Shown here one piece after another: positions 4,696 to 6,678 of a stretch of 6,678 bases of DNA. Both the position numbers and the translations under genes were made by a program. The first letter of the stretch is position 1; each line of letters starts with the position of its first letter. This DNA comes from Bacillota bacterium (lineage in GTDB: Bacteria; Bacillota; Clostridia; Oscillospirales; Oscillospiraceae). The stretch is taken from contig WQUU01000080.1 of the NCBI GenBank assembly GCA_009781925.1, positions 1-6,678 of the forward strand, read 5' to 3'. The notes under the pieces are model-generated. The model was not told the origin of the DNA. It worked only from the letters and a program-made list of their open reading frames with translations, and made no database searches.

Positions 4696-4998
4696 TTACA
4701 GCAGCGCCTCCAGCGCCGCCTGAGGGCGGACGCCGATGGAGCGCGTGACCTCTTCTCCGTCCTCAAAGATGATAACCGTCGGGATGGTCAGGATCCCGAA
4801 GCGGTTGGCCAGTTCTGGCTCGGCGTCGATGTCCACCTTGCAGACCTTGACCGCGTCCCCCTGTTTCTCGGCGACGGCCTCAATGATCGGGCTCAGCATC
4901 TTGCAGGGGCCGCACCAACTCGCCCAGAAATCCACCATACTCTTTCCCCGGGCGATGGTCTCGTCAAAATTGTCTTTTGTCAAATGGTAAACTGCCAT
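4696..4998 (-). CDS. trxA: Thioredoxin
   Basis: Thioredoxin is a small cytosolic dithiol protein that reduces disulfides in enzymes such as ribonucleotide reductase and peroxiredoxins and is recycled by thioredoxin reductase. The 100-residue product is close to the usual 105 or so. It has the active site WCGPC (28-32, Cys29 and Cys32), the buried Asp23 in VDFWA, and the cis-proline loop TIPT (Pro73). One extra cysteine is at 53. The ATG at 4998 follows AAAGGGG by a short spacer. A well-formed promoter lies just upstream, so it can be expressed independently of the transporter gene 89 bases upstream on the same strand. No trxB is in the window. Confidence 0.96.
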   Translation of the reverse strand: MAVYHLTKDNFDETIARGKSMVDFWASWCGPCKMLSPIIEAVAEKQGDAVKVCKVDIDAEPELANRFGILTIPTVIIFEDGEEVTRSIGVRPQAALEALL

Positions 4999-5032
4999 CT
5001 CTTACCCCTTTCCTTTTATGCTGTGTGTTCCT

Positions 5033-5061
5033 ATTATAACGAAAATGGAGACGTTTGTAAA
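5033..5061 (-). promoter_or_regulatory. Housekeeping-type promoter of trxA
   Basis: On the minus strand TTTACA (5061-5056) and TATAAT (5038-5033) are separated by exactly 17 bases. The -10 is perfect and the -35 matches five of six consensus bases. It lies 35 bases before the trxA start codon. Confidence 0.82.
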
Positions 5062-5087
5062 CCGAAAGTTCCGGCGCAATTCTCTTG

Positions 5088-5972
5088 TCATTCGCCTGCT
5101 TCCCTGAGCTTATTCATTTTCCTGTCAATCAGGAGATTTGTGACCAGCCCGGCGGTCACGAAGGCCCCGCCGATCAGATTCCGCAGAGAAAAGGAGCCGT
5201 CCAGCAGCGCGTCGATGAGGATGCCGGCGGACACCTGTCCGAGGAAGGAGAACAGCGAGAGATAGAACGCCGACACCTTCATCACGGTCATGTTGCAGAG
5301 CAAAATCATGGCAACGCCGACGATCCCTCCGGTGTATATGTACCAGTGGGGAGAGAACGTGAAGGCCGCCAGCGCGGGGACTTCATGTCCGCCGAGCAGA
5401 AAAAAGACCGGAATTGTCACGCACAGCCCGACCAGAAAGTTATAGAAGGCGCCGACGCGCACGTTTGTGGCGTCAGCCAGCTTGGCGTTGAAGGTGCGGG
5501 AGAACACGACGCAGACGCCGGAGATCAAAGAGAGCAGCACGGCCAGGAAGGCAAAATTATCGATCATCGCCGCGATGCCGCCGAGGATGAGCAGCAAGCC
5601 GATGATTTTTTGTCTGCGGAAGGCGTATTTTGGCATCCCCAGCAGCCCGTAGTGGTCGATGACGAGACCGATGATACTCTGCCCCAGCAGCCCCAGACCC
5701 AGAATCGCCGACAGGCTGATCTGCGTAAAAGCCAGATTGTTGGCCACCGTTTGAAAGACGCCGATCGCCCCGCCGAGATAGAAAGGCAGGGCAAAGCGCC
5801 TGGTGAAAGGGTTTTCCCGGCGGAACAGGAGGATCGCCGAAATCAGGAGCAGCCCCGTGACATGGATGAGGATTGCCGCCGTATAGGCGCCGTGTACGGT
5901 TGTGAGCTTGCCATTTATGGCGACCATCCCGGAAATCAAAACGCCTGTCAGCAAAGAGAGAAAATAATACAT
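5088..5972 (-). CDS. DMT-superfamily transporter with duplicated YdcZ/DUF606-type halves
   Basis: The 294-residue integral membrane protein has about ten hydrophobic segments and almost no soluble domain. It appears to be an internal duplication: SLLTGVLISGMVAINGKL (6-23) resembles SLISGVCVVFSRTFNAKL (148-165), and GGAIGVFQTVANN near 67-79 with LGQSIIGLVID (96-106) resembles GGIVGVAMILLCN (215-227) with LGQVSAGILID (244-254). That pattern fits the drug/metabolite transporter superfamily, DUF606/YdcZ branch in its fused two-repeat form. The substrate is unknown. The ATG at 5972 follows AGAGGTGA closely. Its upstream region is filled by a palindromic element and no clear promoter was identified. 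It is divergent from the glycosyltransferase gene and lies upstream of, but probably separately expressed from, trxA. An EamA-type permease is the alternative label. Confidence 0.85.
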   Translation of the reverse strand: MYYFLSLLTGVLISGMVAINGKLTTVHGAYTAAILIHVTGLLLISAILLFRRENPFTRRFALPFYLGGAIGVFQTVANNLAFTQISLSAILGLGLLGQSIIGLVIDHYGLLGMPKYAFRRQKIIGLLLILGGIAAMIDNFAFLAVLLSLISGVCVVFSRTFNAKLADATNVRVGAFYNFLVGLCVTIPVFFLLGGHEVPALAAFTFSPHWYIYTGGIVGVAMILLCNMTVMKVSAFYLSLFSFLGQVSAGILIDALLDGSFSLRNLIGGAFVTAGLVTNLLIDRKMNKLREAGE

Positions 5973-5990
5973 GCGTCACCTCTGGACAAT

Positions 5991-6022
5991 GTAACGGCGC
6001 GGCATGGAACTCGCGCCCTACA
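5991..6022 (-). repeat. TGTAGGG-type palindromic element, copy 3
   Basis: On the minus strand the element starts TGTAGGGCGCGA at 6022 and ends GCGCCGTTAC at 5991. GGCGCG and CGCGCC form the stem. Its ATGGAAC (6004-6010) is matched by the inverted GTTCCAT at 6048-6054, so a larger imperfect palindrome can extend to about 6059. Confidence 0.5.
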
Positions 6023-6041
6023 AAGCCACATGCTCTGCAGG

Positions 6042-6086
6042 AGCGGGGTTCCATCCCCGACCGCTGATATTTTATCATAGGTCAGC
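6042..6086. repeat. Short inverted repeats in the divergent spacer
   Basis: CGGGG (6044-6048) and CCCCG (6055-6059) form a perfect short stem, extended outward by AGCGG (6042-6046) and CCGCT (6061-6065) in an alternative pairing. GCTGA (6063-6067) and TCAGC (6082-6086) form a second inverted repeat around an AT-rich loop. They lie between the repeat element and the glycosyltransferase promoter. They may be part of the element or an operator. Confidence 0.35.
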
Positions 6087-6109
6087 GCCTTTTACCAGAG
6101 TGAAAATGG

Positions 6110-6139
6110 TTGACACAAGTCCTCGGGAGGATGTATACT
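6110..6139 (+). promoter_or_regulatory. Housekeeping-type promoter of the glycosyltransferase gene
   Basis: A perfect TTGACA (6110-6115) is followed after 18 bases by TATACT (6134-6139), five of six to the -10 consensus. The -10 ends 42 bases before the start codon, allowing a leader of about 35 bases that includes GGGAGAAG (6171-6178). Confidence 0.82.
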
Positions 6140-6181
6140 TTCCTAAAACCCGGAAAACGGGAGCAGAGATGGGAGAAGCGT

Positions 6182-6678
6182 ATGCCGGCTCCGTTGCGCG
6201 TGCTGTACCTGATCAACTTCGCCGGCAAGTCCGGCTCGGAAAAATATGTGGAAAATCTCGTCCGGCTCCTCGGCGGGAAGGCGGTTGCGCCGTATTTTGC
6301 CTACAGTATTCCGGGCCCGCTGAGTGAGAAGATGGGGCGCGCAGGCGTCCCCTGCCTCAGGCTGAACCTGAGCTGGAGACACGCCTTAGGCGCCGCGAAA
6401 GAATTGGCCGCGTACTGCAAAGAGCATGGGATCGACGTCATTCACGCGCAGTTTCCGCGGGAGAACATCATTGCCCTGCTGGCAAAGCGGCATTACCCGG
6501 CGCTCCGCGTCGTGTGGACAAGCCATCTGACGCTGGCGCTGTCCGGTTTTTCCGGCGCGCTGTGGCGGCTTTTGAACCGGCGCTTTACGCCGAAAAACCA
6601 CCGCGTCATCGCTCTCTATGCGCGCGCGCGGGATCAACTTGTCCGGGACGGCGTGGCGCGGGAGAAAATCGTGGTCAT
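6182..6678 (+). CDS. GT4-type glycosyltransferase, N-terminal part, cut by the window end
   Basis: The frame runs from ATG at 6182 without a stop to the window edge, giving 165 residues of the N-terminal Rossmann domain of a GT-B glycosyltransferase. Such enzymes transfer a sugar from a nucleotide donor to lipid, cell-wall or polysaccharide acceptors at the inner membrane face. The start RVLYLINFAGKSGSEKYVENL (6-26) matches the family's first strand and glycine loop, with GSEKYV in place of the usual GGAE. DVIHAQFPREN is the typical strand and loop where a His-rich motif often sits, and VVWTSHL fits the following strand. The donor-binding domain with the E-x7-E motif is outside the window, so subfamily and substrate cannot be given. 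GGGAGAAG lies close before the ATG, and a good promoter is upstream. It may begin an operon. Confidence 0.85.
   Translation, partial: MPAPLRVLYLINFAGKSGSEKYVENLVRLLGGKAVAPYFAYSIPGPLSEKMGRAGVPCLRLNLSWRHALGAAKELAAYCKEHGIDVIHAQFPRENIIALLAKRHYPALRVVWTSHLTLALSGFSGALWRLLNRRFTPKNHRVIALYARARDQLVRDGVAREKIVV

Noticed and set aside
6044..6059. GGGGTTCCATCCCC resembling a tRNA T-arm
   Set aside because: The loop lacks the TTCRA core and no anticodon arm or acceptor stem is nearby; it belongs to the spacer palindromes.
5085..6080. A 331-codon plus-strand open frame opposite the transporter
   Set aside because: Low-complexity Gln/Glu/His/Asp composition typical of the antisense of a membrane protein; no ribosome-binding site.

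Overview
The window looks like the chromosome of an endospore-forming Clostridia member, probably Oscillospiraceae-like. The genes are GC-rich and sit between AT-rich spacers. The markers are a SpoIIM homologue next to xerD (an arrangement also found in Bacillus), a four-helix membrane protein of TIGR04086 type beside yajC, and MEP-pathway isoprenoid synthesis (ispD). I see no phage, plasmid, transposase, tRNA, rRNA or CRISPR.

Layout. Bases 1-666 (+) hold the C-terminal two thirds of a HAD hydrolase whose last codons come from an invading palindromic repeat. Bases 637-862 are a repeat-filled convergent spacer with a two-way terminator-like hairpin. xerD (863-1753, -) and spoIIM (1834-2469, -) follow. 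Bases 2470-2859 form a 390-base AT-rich non-coding region. A small membrane protein (2860-3285, -) is divergent from yajC (3443-3850, +), which ends in a strong terminator before ispD (3962-4663, +). trxA (4696-4998, -) converges on ispD across a shared hairpin. Upstream of trxA on the same strand is a ten-helix transporter (5088-5972, -). After a repeat-containing divergent spacer, a GT4-type glycosyltransferase starts at 6182 (+) from a good promoter and runs off the window.

The most interesting part is the 390-base spacer. It carries three exact copies of TTATGTAAACT, the XerD-binding arm of the Bacillus subtilis dif site as I recall it. At one copy (2644-2671) the left arm and the 28-base geometry also fit a dif site (21 of 28 positions). 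This lies less than 1 kb upstream of xerD itself, so the region may be the chromosome-dimer resolution site or a cluster of XerD-binding sites in the replication terminus. The encoded XerD has arginine where the catalytic lysine of E. coli XerD lies.

Otherwise the genes are ordinary housekeeping functions: recombination, sporulation, protein export, isoprenoid synthesis, thiol redox, transport and glycosylation. They are organised as short units with frequent strand switches rather than one operon. At least three palindromic elements starting TGTAGGG on the minus strand punctuate the spacers.
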